Shown piece after piece: positions 12,901 through 22,960 of a DNA stretch of 64,000 bases; the stretch's first letter is position 1, and the number at the start of each line of letters is the position of its first letter. The stretch comes from Ceratodon purpureus (lineage: Eukaryota > Streptophyta > Bryopsida > Pseudoditrichales > Ditrichaceae), in contig CM026426.1 of assembly GCA_014871385.1 (NCBI GenBank), positions 17,298,183 through 17,362,182 of the forward strand, read 5' to 3'. The position numbers and the translations under genes were made by a program. The notes under the pieces are model-generated. The model did no database searches. It was not told the DNA's origin and worked only from the letters and a program-made list of their open reading frames with translations.

Positions 12901-14106
12901 AACAGCAATGGACCGAACCACAATCTGAGCATCTCATCGCTCAAGCAAGGGGACTTGAGGGCAGTCTGCGTTAACGTAGGCTGCTCTCACAAGTAAAAAC
13001 AAATTAAATCTCAACATACATAATCCAAAGCCATTATAACCAAACCGAAGCATCATCTCAATCCTCAAGCACGAGGACCCGGAGACAGTCTGCGTTATCG
13101 CAGGCTGCCTTCACAATGACAAATTAATTGCTAAGGAACCTACCCTAACATTAACTCAAACGTATCAGCAACCATTGACTCAAATATAACTCAAACATAT
13201 AACTCAAACATAACCATCAATAACTCAAAGAAAACATGGTCAGCGTAGGACCGAACCACAAAGCGAGCATCTCGATGCTCAAGGAAGGGGACTTCAGGTC
13301 AGGCTACGTTAACGTAGGCTGCTCTCTCTAGTACCAAACAAAAGGAAATTCTAACATACATATCCCAGAGCCATCAGCACAAATCATAGCATCATCTCAA
13401 TCACGAGGACCCAGGGTCAGTCTGCGTTAACGCAGGCTGCCTTCACAAGATTCTGACCAACACTAACATAAACGAAAACCTGTACTTGAAGCCAATATTG
13501 AACTTCGAGAAGCCTACACTACGAGAAGCCATACTTGAACTACAGTAACCAGTACTCATGAATGCATTATATAAGGGCAGTCTGAGCTTGTAAACTCTCC
13601 CCGTCACAAGTGAAATAATAAACATTCAATAAGCATACCACCGGAACAACAATACTTTCACCTCCGAATTCATACTTCACCAAACTATCACTAGTTCCAA
13701 ATGGTAATACCACCAACATCCGAGAAAACCTAATTTACAAAGTCAAGCACCTTCACGGAATCAACAATGTTTGCATATTCGAATTTCAAATTATTGTTGT
13801 AGATAACCTAAGTCCACAATCGCAGCGATCCAAGTCCAAATGTTGTGTTCAGAATTTCTTGATCGCTGAGGTTTAGGCTACAATTAGCAAGCGACTTGCT
13901 GTCCATTATCCTGAGGGTTTAGAGCAAAAGTTTGAGTTGGAATTCTAACTCACATGATCTGCTTGCGCGTTCACCATCTCCGATACTTCGCCAAGTATCA
14001 CATCCTCTTTTCCAACATCCATCGCAATTGCCTGAGGTGATGCAGCATCTCCTCCAACCACCATCTCGACTGCCTGGGAGATTTTGGAAACCAACTCAAT
14101 ATCCAT
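3917..14106 (-). CDS. MT1: ParB-like domain fused to a beta-class DNA-methyltransferase-like domain, 11 exons
   Basis: Exons on the complement: 14106-13954, 11371-10575, 10489-10294, 8048-7857, 7776-7558, 7463-7228, 7145-6647, 6508-6326, 5661-5314, 5232-4962, 4110-3917. All joins are GT-AG and keep frame for 1,096 codons, ending in TAA. Residues about 180-310 hold a ParB/sulfiredoxin-like region with GNHRVTAW near residue 269. Residues about 826-1060 look like a beta-class DNA methyltransferase: motif IV first (DLIIADAPEG, in place of DPPY/W), then TPWRGSREK, then motif I last (IVFDWSASTG), and the acidic IALERD after it. Such fusions are known in bacteria and phages. In-frame TGAs at 7102-7100 and 6412-6410 each fit a lost CGA. 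Target base and activity are unknown. Paralog MT2 at 38-47 kb supports the exon model. Confidence 0.75.
8060..10290. repeat. MT1 third intron with diverged palindrome-bearing repeats
   Basis: This 2.2-kb intron lies between the exons ending at 10294 and starting at 8048. It holds at least three imperfect copies of a block with GAAGGATGCTGAATGAAGCC (about 9058 and 10021; a looser copy near 9460), each followed about 40 bases on by a degraded palindrome: GGCTGCGTTACCGTAGGCC (about 9107), GACTACGTTACTGCAAGC (about 9514) and GACTACGTTAACGCAGGC (about 10074). These are older forms of the palindrome in intron 1. Confidence 0.65.
11460..11950. repeat. CCTCGTCAACGAGG palindrome group in MT1 intron 1
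   Basis: The word GCATCCTCGTCAACGAGGGTT occurs three times (about 11529, 11816 and 11911). Its core is CCTCGT-CA-ACGAGG, two 6-base arms around a 2-base spacer. ATTGTAATGACATTGTAAG also recurs at about 11467, 11511 and, partly, 12033. It is unrelated in sequence to the GTTAAC palindromes that follow but has the same design. Confidence 0.7.
12035..13620. repeat. Higher-order array of GTTAAC-centred palindromes in MT1 intron 1
   Basis: About ten copies of a palindrome near AGCCTGCGTTAACGCAGGCT are spaced about 110-190 bases apart (near 12090, 12203, 12396, 12523, 12652, 12833, 12963, 13085, 13301, 13414). They belong to a higher-order repeat: blocks beginning GCATCTC-(A/G)-GCTCAAG-AAGGGGACTT start at about 12051, 12490, 12928 and 13267, giving periods near 438, 438 and 339. 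Units alternate between palindromes flanked by GGGGACTTGAGGGCAGTC and by GGACCCGGGGGCAGTC. Arms show paired changes (CTGCG/CGCAG versus CTACG/CGTAG), suggesting that symmetry is maintained. Confidence 0.85.
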
Positions 14107-15240
14107 ACTCGTACACTCAAGAAAGAAAGAGAATTCTGATTCCGAGCACCTTCTCCTAAGTACCCTTCGCAGACCAAATCGAATCCAAGCAATCGCCATT
14201 TGGAATTCCAGCAGTTCATTATTCCCCAACAACAAACCCAATCTTGTACACACTAAAAACAGATATTTCATTCTTGCTGCCGTCGGTTGCTACTTGGATT
14301 CCTGCAAAGTAAAATCTAAATCCAAGCGTGAGCCAACCATCCTGACGACCACTCCAATCTTGGTACTCTTTTACAGTCTGTTCTGACTAGCTTCACATTA
14401 ATTAGACCACCCTAATCTCGATTCTCTTTCATACTCTGTAATATGTATAAAAATCTGACAACGCCGAGCTGAAAATTCCGAAATTAGCATCGCGACTTTA
14501 CTGTCCACGAACCAAAAGCCTAACCCTGATGACCACATGACCGCCCACTAAGTTTGATCCAAATGAAAACCATTCTCAATTCGCAATATCGAAGTTGGCC
14601 ATATGCACGCGTACTAACTTCCACTATACCCGCTGGCCATATACCCGGGATCCGAATACAAGCTGGCCATATACCCGGTTCTGCAATTCGCATGTAAGAA
14701 CCGGTAATCTACCCGAGTTTCCTATACCCTGTCCACCAGCTTATACCCGGGTATCATGATATTTCCTTGTAAGTATACATTGTCTCATCTTTAAGCGTAT
14801 GTGTAAAGACTCTACATTTGTTGAAAGATAAAAAGAAGGAGTTGCTATTTATCAAAATTAAGGAATAAAAAAAGTCGAACAAAACCTATTTCCAGTTGTT
14901 TTATTCTTATGCACACACATATTCATGTAAAAGATTAAAAACTAAAATACTATAAGCTATCACCTTCATTATGTACGCCTAATTTACATGTTAAGGAAGT
15001 TATATCTTAATAATTGTTCGTTCCAAATTCCACGATCTTAACGTAGGACGATCTTACTATGGTCAATATACCATGATATAATAACTTGAAGAGTCTACAA
15101 ATCAAAAGATACGGAATATATAAAAGTTTTTAAAACAATCGCATATTATCCCTTAGGAATCTTCATTTGCAATAATTCACCATGTCACATATTAGAAAAA
15201 GAATTGTATACTTTTAAGATATTCTAATAGAAGTAATTAC
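14107..15240. other. Spacer between MT1 exon 1 and the basic-protein gene
   Basis: No gene seen. The words GGCCATATACCCG and relatives repeat at about 14627, 14671 and, loosely, 14742. The stretch at 14800-15240 is AT-rich. The MT1 promoter should be in the 14107-14500 part, but no TATA word is convincing. Confidence 0.5.
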
Positions 15241-15880
15241 CTCCTCCTCAATGGATGGACCATGTGAGATATTTCTCTCGTCGATTGCATCCAAAACATT
15301 TCCCTTCACATTGTTTTCTTCGCGTGACAACTTACCACCTTCAAAAGGCATGTCTTCTGTAGTCTGCCACTTCACAAGTCACCATGTAGTCTCTAAGTAC
15401 ACTATCCGTAATCTACAAACAAAAAAACTTTAAAAAAATAAACAATAATAAACAATATATAGTGAATTCAGAAAATAGTACCTCATTCTGTATTTTGTCA
15501 CACTGATCAATTACAATAGTATCAAACCCAAGAGAGTCGCAATGCGAGGGAGACTGGTGCATGTAGTCCTCTTCTGCTTGAATGTCTTGTCCATCATTCC
15601 TTTCATCGACGTCCACCTTCTCCACAATCTCTACCACTGACTCTAAGTTAATTGAACGCATCTTAGTATGTCTCCTAAATGAAACTGATCCTTCATCATC
15701 AGATCTTTCCACTTCGTCACCATATTGATCCTCTCCTATAGACACTGACGCCTCCTTCCTACGTTGAGCATTGCGCTTCATCGCCTTCGTATTACTAAAC
15801 TTCATGCCACCCCTCCTCTTTTTCTTCTTCTGCGTTGTATCTACCTTCACTCTCTTTCCTACATTGTCAACTAGGTCCAT
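15241..15880 (-). CDS. Small basic protein, two exons visible, same strand as MT1
   Basis: Exon 15880-15482 begins MDLVDNVGKRVKVD, then the lysine/arginine run KKKKRRGGMKF, and ends ...CDKIQNE before GTACTA. A second exon, 15363-15241, is joined in frame (TTEDMPFEGGKLSREE) and ends at GTAATT. No later exon or stop is clear, so the 3' end is uncertain. The protein is basic at the start and acidic afterwards, with a nuclear-localisation-like patch. The first exon resembles the + strand exon at 37303-37572 (KRKKRGKFYYSTKK, GRKKKESW), which also lies between a transposase ORF and an MT gene. It is divergent from the transposase and shares its promoter region. Function unknown; a DNA-binding accessory of the element is possible. 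Confidence 0.55.
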
Positions 15881-16407
15881 ACTACACGCAATCTTCAAGA
15901 CCGGATTTCTAACTACAACATTGCACCTCAAGTCCACTATATCTCACTCAAGAACAAAGAGACATAACTCTTGCATTCCACCTCTAGATATACGAATTCT
16001 AGATCCCAATCCTCTCCCTAATTATATGCACGCGCATTCTACTTGTCCATGAGCCACCAATGCCTAACAATATGGCATTCCGCGTCTGACATGAAATTCT
16101 AATCTCATTTCAATGGCAGGTTACAAAGACGGCCGCGGGCGCGTTTCTAATCTAACAAGTGAACTAAAAACTAACAACTCTTACTTTCAAGGCTTAATAT
16201 AATTTGATGCATTATCATTATATATATCATGCACTCACCATAATCCATTACAACATTAATATATAATACACCAACATCAATAATTCACTGTCATCTTTAT
16301 TTATCAACAATCGTACGTTAACCTTTATGCATTATAAAGAGGTTCACAAAGTCTGAACAATCCCTTCTCATGTGAATTGTCCATGCACACTATCACCTGC
16401 TCTCCCC
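15881..16407. promoter_or_regulatory. Bidirectional promoter, basic protein / transposase
   Basis: The 527-base gap separates two divergent starts (ATG 15880 complement and ATG 16408). On the transposase side, ATTATAAAGAGG at about 16331 is a reasonable TATA box some 75 bases before the ATG, which has strong start context (CCCCATGGC). An earlier ATG at 16370 is followed at once by TGA. Confidence 0.5.
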
Positions 16408-19400
16408 ATGGCTTCCTCTTCTACTCTGCCTCCAATCCTTACTGCTATTGAGATTTCTTCTGTTGGTTCCACTGCTCCCATCTGCATCCCCCCTGGTCTC
16501 GATGGGTTGGCAGATATTACTTCTCAATGGCTAGGAATTCGTTTTGGATATGATGCTTCTACTCTCTGGTTAGAGACAGAAGTTATGGATCCTGTAACTA
16601 AGCAAGTTCAGTACTCCAAGGTCGTAGAGCCTTCATCTTCTGTTAACAACGTTAAGATGTGGAAGCTCTGTCCTGGGAAGTACCGTCTGTATGGTTTGAC
16701 CGAGTCTGTCATGAATGCCTCCACAGTTCTCCTAACTCCTCGTAGTTCCTCTACTCTCTCCACTGTGGTTCCGATGACTGCTCGTGTCAAGGTTGAGCCA
16801 GGAACTCGCGTCAGTATAGATATTTCAGATTCGTCCGATGATGAGAATAAGTCTTCTGTTGAGGCTCGTCCCGCCTCGTCAAAACTTCCTTCTCCTTCGT
16901 TTTCATCTCAACACTCGCATAGGTCAACCCAATCTCACTTACCCTCTCCTCAATCTACAAAACAGAAAACCATTCTTCCGTCTCTTTTAGCTCTCTCTAG
17001 TATGAGTGGTAGTAAAAACATCCTAAAAAAAATAAACTTCAGATCCATCCGTACTGTAACTACATCTTTCCTACCCCCGTCATTCAATGGCGATGTACTC
17101 TTCATTCTCCCTCCTGCCCCTTCATCAGCATCCCAGAGGACTGCGAAGTCCTTGGACGGCATGGACAAACGATACGATGGTCACGTTTGGACCAGAACTA
17201 TGACCACCAACATTAGCAACACACTAGGGTTGACATTCAGATACTCCCACTGTGTAGGGCATCTGCAATGCCACAACCCTTAGTGCAGTTTCTTGCAACG
17301 TCCAGACCGTGCGCATGGAGTGAACGAGTTGGAATTCGAAGGCGTCACCAAAGACCTATTCCCTGTGGGGGAGGCGCCTCGATCTGCGTCAACTCTGCTC
17401 TGTAAGATCTGCAAAGAACCCCCTGTCTGTGTGAGTCTCTGTAGTGCCAAAATCTTCTACATTTTCGGTGAGGATAGTCAAGAGCGTGCCTGTGTGCATA
17501 TTGGTACTCACGAACATCCGGTGAAAGTAGGAGACTACAGATGCTTCCGAGGGAAGGTAGATGAGTTGATAGAGGAACATGTTGGACTAACCCCCAATGC
17601 TACCATCTCAAAGATAGTTCTAGAAACCAGTAAGGACCTTCTTGGTAATTTCCTTCTTCGTGACGAAGCTGACCCACAGACTTCTCCCCTCTCTCTTCAT
17701 GATCTAGAACCTGTCTTTGAACAATGTAGAGAATTGAACTCCCCTGCATTACGAAACCGTATCTACAGTTTCAAAATGTTACGAAGATATGGCGTCATAG
17801 ATGGGATCACGAAACTCAGAGGTCTCAGTAATTGGGCCTACGTCCAGAAGAATATCTTTCCTGGCCAAGGCGACGACGCTCATAAAGTCTTCATATTCAA
17901 GATGTCAGAGGTCGGTCCTGGAAGCGGTGTTGATCTAGTCCGCCGTATGCAGCCCGGTGGGTCCCTCTCTCAAGCCTGGATGATGTTTGACCATGTCAAA
18001 CGGGTGAAACCTTGGGCCACGATGGGGTGCCACGTCTACAACTCCACTTATCAACGCATACTAACTATTGCATGCTGTGAATTCCAATCTGAGGACACAG
18101 AAGCACAGGTGTTGTTCTGGACGAATCTCAATGACGTTATGGCAAGGCACGGAATACCAATGCCTCAATTCCAAAGATTCATGGCTGATAGTGCGCACGC
18201 CAATTGGAACGCCGTGCGCATTGTTTATGGCTCCGGTGACCCCAGTGTCCCGATGGAGGGCCAAGAAAGGACATGCTACTTTCATTGGACGCAGTCACTA
18301 GAGACTCACACCAAGAAGTATATTATTCACGACTTGCAGGACCAACACAAGGTTTTGTGCAAGCAATATAAAGATGCACTTACCATGGATGAAGCAGAGA
18401 CACGTTACTTGGCGATCAGGGCTTGCTGGTCATCCTCAAATGCTACATTAGAAACAGGGCTCTATAATCTTGGCCACTGGCTATCATATTGGCATCATCG
18501 TTACAGACAGTGGGGTGGATTCATGGAACTGGTAAGTTCTCTCTTACTGTAATATACTTTATATTTATCCTTTTTCTTCTTTTATCCTTCTTTCTTCTTT
18601 TATCCTTTTTTATATTTTAAATAAATTATAAGAAATTATAATTTCTATGTATAGGAGAGGGTTGCGTTACCGCAAGCCTCTACCATGAGGTCAAAATATA
18701 ATTTCATTGATTTTTTGCTCATCGCTTTATTTGCAGGAAAACAAATATTCTGCCGAAGAGCTGGCTGAGATGCCGTCCTGTAACCTTGCGGAGTCTATTC
18801 ACAATAAATGGTTACAAGCTTCTGGAAACAAGGGTAGAGACTTGTATGTGGCAGCTGTCGATGATTATGTACGTGCATTTCTCCAAGTTGTTGCGTACTA
18901 TCAGTACACAAAAGGTGGAACCGCTGGATTTGGTCCATCCAGAGAAGAACTTAGGCTACGTAGTGCTCAACGTCGTGCTCAACGGAGCGGTGATCCTTCG
19001 GCACTCAGTAAGGTGGTGACAGAGTTCCCAGGAGCAGAAGAATTTTGTACTCGTGATGCGCACTTAGAGGGAGCAGAAGTATTTGGTACACAGAAACGTA
19101 AAGCCAATGTTCCAATCGGAGCTGAAGAGGAAACTCATAGACCAGACACCGTGAATTTCTCACGTCCTCAAATTGGAAGAAGGGTTACCCGTGCCCGTGG
19201 TGGAAGCTTGACTACCATCCAAGAAGACGATGATGTTGAGATAAACCCTGTTCAGCCTTCGACCTCTATTCCGTCCGAAATTCAGCGCGTGACAGCTGTG
19301 CAGGAGACTTCTGTGGATGTAAAGCAATGGCACATTGCTTGGCTTAATTACAACTCAGCCAAGTCCTGTTGGGCTCAGATGGCAGTGACAAAGAAGAAGT

Positions 19401-20185
19401 GTGAATCGCGCATAGTCCAGAACGGGAAGTCCACCCTTGCTCCAACGTACACCGGCATATGGATGCCTCCTCAAAATGGTCAACGCAAGAAGGTGGAAGA
19501 ATTTTATTTCTGCCCCGACGATATTGAGAGGTGTCGGAAGGGTACTCGTCGGAAGTGGGTTGAGCCATTCTCACAAACTCAATCTAGACCCCCCCTCCCA
19601 ACAATCTGGCCCGTGAAGATAGGCACCAATCTGACTCGTTCAGAAATGGAGGCCTTGGAGAATGCTGGTTTTCAACTACCTCAGAAGGAACGACTTCATC
19701 CTAACCGTTCATTCAATAATACATTAGTACCTCGGGACTTGTCCAATGTTCCGGTGCCGGACAATGCCGATGTCTTCCCAAAATCAAGGAAGTCAAAGAC
19801 ACTCCGTCGCATCACAGACGTTAGTTCCAAGCATACGAGGACCATTGATTCAGCCCGGGCGATGCAAGCAAAAATCTTGAAGGTCACCTTACTACCACAT
19901 CCTGGTATTGGATGCATTATTTCGATGGAGTCGGACTCACAGGCAGTATATCAGCTGTCAATTGGTACATTCCCTGATTGCACCTGTCCAGTCTTTAAAT
20001 CAACGATTGCTAAGTTAGGGCGTAGAGGATAACCTTACAGACCTTGCAAGCACCTGTACTACGTTTTTGTGTTAGTGTGTCATTTTGAAGCAGATGTAGA
20101 CCTCTTCATCCACGCACCTACCTTCAGTTTCAACGAGGTCAAGATGATCATGGAGAGGGGAATCCTAGACCTCCTCTCAGAATAG
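16408..20185 (+). CDS. Mutator-like transposase with N-terminal zinc cluster and C-terminal SWIM finger, two in-frame stops
   Basis: Two exons, 16408-18531 and 18737-20185 (GTAAGT...TTGCAG, phase 0), give 1,191 codons. In order: a variable Ser-rich region with VKVEPG; a Cys/His cluster (HCVGHLQCHNP, then CSFLQRP); a GCM/WRKY-like module (CKICK...RACVHIGTHEHPV); a transposase core with FMADSAHANWNAVRIVYG and CYFHW; a long linker; and a SWIM finger (CTCPVFKS...PCKHLYYVF, the CxCxnCxH pattern). Known: Mutator-like transposases combine an RNase H-like core with SWIM fingers. The first catalytic Asp is not obvious; if it belongs in the CHVYNSTY motif, this copy reads Asn. TAG at 17281-17283 lies inside the Cys/His cluster and TAA at 20030-20032 inside the SWIM finger; both would be Gln codons before a C-to-T change. 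An N-terminal relic of the same protein lies at 36180-36581. Confidence 0.8.
18657..18683. repeat. Palindrome in the transposase intron
   Basis: GAGGGTTGCGTTACCGCAAG followed by CCTC forms arms GAGG-TTGCG / CGCAA-CCTC around TTAC. Its core resembles the MT1 intron palindromes (CTGCGTTAACGCAG), so it may be a solitary relative inside the same element. Confidence 0.55.
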
Positions 20186-21050
20186 ATGTGACTTTACATA
20201 AATATAGATAATTTATAGAATAGATGAGATAGTACATTACATATAGATTACTCATATAATCTCGTGGTTCATACAATATGTAATATTGTTACACAGCACT
20301 GTGTAAATCAATATAATAGACACTACAATCATAACGATGCATACGCCATAGCAAACATCTCATTCCCTCCGACACTCAGACTTAGGCCTTCAGAACTTGA
20401 AAAGTCCTTACAGCAAACTCTGCACTATGAGATCCAGTTTCCTGTTTCTTACTGTAAAGGACAACCCGTCCAACTCTTGTCGATATACAAATTTGCGCCA
20501 TCCGATATGATCACAGACGGCAACTGAACAACTGGATTCACGTCGGAGGTGGAGGTCAAGGGATACGGAATGAGGGACTCCGTCATGATCTTCACCATCT
20601 CGATGGTACAAGCCACTGTCCACCGCCATTCCCCATCACCAACACGGAGGCATCCGATGTGTCTAAACGGCGGAATGACCACGCCTCGTTTCCTAGCGCG
20701 CTCCACCTCCACCAGCCATGGCCGCAGCTCCTCATAACTCGCAGGTGCCTCTGGGGCTAAACCCACAGCCGCCCTTGTCCTCCTTGACATCCGATTACGC
20801 ACCTTCGGCATCTCTCCCGACGCTCTCTCGTTGCTTCTAAACCGATTCAAGCTACCCCGGAATGAACTTTGCCTATCATTCTATTGCAAGTCTTGACACA
20901 TAGTGGATTGACACAGCCCGCGTCAGTATGCTAAGTCCTCACTCCAAAGCCCACAGAAAATCCAAAAACTGGATGTAGATAGGAATCATAGACCTCCTCT
21001 CATAAAATCCAAAATCGGGCTGTAGATAGGAATCTTAGACCTCGTCTCAC
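20140..21050 (+). repeat. Repeated copies of the transposase 3' end
   Basis: The last codons and trailer of the transposase (AATCCTAGACCTCCTCTCAG near 20161) recur as TAGACCTCCTCTCA near 20985 and TAGACCTCGTCTCA near 21030, each with GATGTAGATAGGAATC or GCTGTAGATAGGAATC before it. The third is followed by a trailer like the first (AATAGATG...CTTTACAT, ATATAGATTA). This looks like local duplication of the subterminal region. Confidence 0.6.
20449..20811 (-). CDS. Small unrecognised protein at the transposase 3' side
   Basis: ATG 20811 (complement) opens 120 codons ending in TAA: MPKVRNRMSRRTRAAVGL, then PASYEELRPWLVEVERARKR, WRWTVACTIEMVK and SWTGCPLQ. The start is very basic. Beyond the TAA the frame continues with a TAG and a Cys-containing stretch (CRVCCKDFSSSEGLS) to a TGA at about 20340, or a GTAAGA donor overlapping the stop could lead to another exon. 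It is convergent with the transposase inside the element's right end. I do not recognise it. A second protein convergent with the transposase is a known layout in the Mutator group (mudrB next to mudrA), but no sequence similarity can be claimed. Confidence 0.45.
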   Translation of the reverse strand: MPKVRNRMSRRTRAAVGLAPEAPASYEELRPWLVEVERARKRGVVIPPFRHIGCLRVGDGEWRWTVACTIEMVKIMTESLIPYPLTSTSDVNPVVQLPSVIISDGANLYIDKSWTGCPLQ

Positions 21051-21417
21051 AATAGATGAACTTTACATTATGTATAGATTATTCGCATACTCATGTAGTT
21101 CACACGTTTAGAGAATCAGAAATCTGAAACCTTTGTAATTAAATACAATACTAAAATCTATGACTATGTCATTTCTCTCCATGTCGCACTAATTCATGTA
21201 AAGAGTTTCTATGTAGACTTCACCGAAGTCCACATTTTCACCCTTAAAACCACGGGTTTGGGTAAGAAATTCCACGGTAATAGGTACCAGTTAATTCGAA
21301 TATTCTGTCTAATTTCATCATATTTGCGAGAATATTCTAGAAATCCTTTTTTTTTAATTTATTTTTAGTAAAAGACTGACTAAAAATGTACCCTCACCGC
21401 TCTCAGATCTGACATTC
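21051..21417. other. Right subterminal region of the large element
   Basis: No gene. It holds TCCACGGTAATAGG at 21271-21284 and a T/A-rich run before the 7-bp repeats. Confidence 0.5.
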
Positions 21418-21476
21418 TACGCTCTATGCTCTACGCTCTACGCTCTACGCTCTACGCTCACACCCGAGTAACGTCC
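21418..21476 (-). repeat. Right terminal inverted repeat with 7-bp tandem run
   Basis: Six TACGCTC units (21418-21459; the second reads TATGCTC) are followed by ACACCCGAGTAACGTCC, the inverted counterpart of the left end. GACTTTAGAA follows directly. Confidence 0.75.
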
Positions 21477-21486
21477 GACTTTAGAA
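21477..21486 (+). repeat. Target-site duplication, right (GACTTTAGAA)
   Basis: Right-hand copy of the 10-bp direct repeat at 2303-2312, directly after the terminal GG/CC of the inverted end. Confidence 0.8.
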
Positions 21487-21884
21487 TCTTCAAAGGGCTT
21501 AAGTCCTGTAATGAAATAAACTGCAATAAAAAAACCATCTCCAGTTCATTGAATTTCTTACAGAGCAATCGTCTGAATCGTAAACTGCAAACGCTTGCAT
21601 GCATCACTAAACTAAATCAGCATGTAAACAAACTATCAAAGACACGAACTGCACAATTAAAAGGCAAAATCGTAGTGGAAGTTGCCTAAGTTGGAAACAC
21701 GCACATCTTTCAAGACAGCTAACTATGCTAGCACCTTCAAAGACCGAGGCAATGTATAAAGAAATGCGATCCAAAAAGAAGACTCTGTATCTACTTTCAA
21801 CAGCTGCAAGTTGACACTGTGCACACGATTTAGATGAAAGACAATATAGCGCTCCATACCCACCTTCACTAAAGTTAGCTTGTG

Positions 21885-22390
21885 TGCAACCCATCATCAA
21901 CCAACAAGAGAATTCCAACAAAAGGAAAAAAACAAGCATGGTAACAACGCTGACCTGGTTGGAAGGATTACTACGTAGGAGGTTGTTGAGAAGTTCCAAA
22001 CAGTCCTGAAATATAAAACGGTAAGTAATCTCTATTAAGTGCTCAATGATCAAACCACACAAGCCTAACACAAATACTAACTATACCTTTAAAATTAGCA
22101 ACAGTTCCAACGATGACAGCCCGCAACAGTGGCAACGATGACGACAAGATTCGAGGCACTTCAACATCTACAGCAAACTCAATGGTTCTAAAATACTATA
22201 GTGAATAGAATATCTTTTGCAAGTTCTAGCATTCCCAAAACGAAATTGGACATCTCAAAACACATCGTACAAGCACCATTACAAAGTACTCACTACACCA
22301 CCAAAACTGCAGAAAACAGAATTGCCAATATAATAGACTGATCTCCATTCAATCACATACTCAAGCCAATCTCTCTCCTATTCATGCATA
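21885..22390 (+). repeat. Direct repeat, right copy (partner 780-1310)
   Basis: Same-orientation copy of the block at 780-1310, sharing AACCAACAAGAGAATTCC, GAGAAGTTCCAAACAGTCC and CACTTCAACATCTACAGC. It lies about 400 bases right of the large element, so the two copies frame the insertion. Confidence 0.8.
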
Positions 22391-22960
22391 TGACAATGCA
22401 GCCGCAACGATGCTTGTTGGGTGCGGCAGAGATTGTAGACGTTGTTTGAAACCCCAAAACTTGCAATGCGATCTCTGGTGTCGTAGAGTCTGGAGGGGTT
22501 GGGAGGAATTCATTAGCTGCTGCTCTTGATGCAAACAGCTTGATTTCACTCATTCAAGCCGCCATTGTCATGAGCTGAACTCCTCAAGCTGTCTCGCTTC
22601 ACTCAATTGCACTGTCATCACTGTGCCAACTGGATGATAATTTTTGGATGAGACTTTAATTTTCATTTGATGCTTTTCGTTCTTTTCTTTCTTTGCGACA
22701 TTCTTAAATACAAATATTGTTTTACTATGTTTTCAGTTTTTATGGAATTTCCGTTGTTCGTAGAGATCATTCAATAATTTATTTTTATTTTTTGGGTTTT
22801 TCTAAATATCTATTGCTTCATTTCATTCTTTTAATGGAGTCTATTGTTCTTTTAATAAAATCTAGTGATTAATTTTTAAAATGCTCTACATGCTTTTGGT
22901 TCTTTTTCTTTTTGTGTGACATTCTTAAATTTCATTTTCTCGTCTTCATCTTTTTATGTA
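22391..22960. other. AT-rich spacer, no gene seen
   Basis: A short open stretch on the complement (22553-22353) has no support from paralogs or splice sites. The rest is T-rich on the + strand with repeated words such as TTGATGCTTTTCGTTC and CTTTTGGTTC. Confidence 0.5.

Larger units (their letters stand above)
2313..21476. mobile_element. 19.2-kb Mutator-like element carrying a ParB-methyltransferase
   Basis: Seen: a perfect 10-bp direct repeat flanks it. The ends are inverted and share GGTGTGAGCGTAGAG followed by 7-bp repeats (nine units left, six right). TCCACGGTAATAGG or a near match lies 100-200 bp inside each end. Inside are an RNase H1 hybrid-binding-domain gene, an 11-exon ParB-methyltransferase gene, a basic-protein gene, a SWIM-type transposase and a small unknown gene. 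Known: Mutator-like transposases carry SWIM fingers, make 9-11-bp duplications and can carry cargo genes. Inferred: the whole interval moved as one unit. The alternative, a smaller Mutator-like element that landed beside an unrelated MT gene, is weakened because a second copy at 36-52 kb keeps the transposase, basic protein and MT in the same order and relative orientation. Confidence 0.75.

Noticed and set aside
12035-13620. CRISPR-like array
   Set aside because: Regular palindromes with spacers, but the spacers are themselves repeated in a 438-base period and the region lies in a eukaryotic intron.
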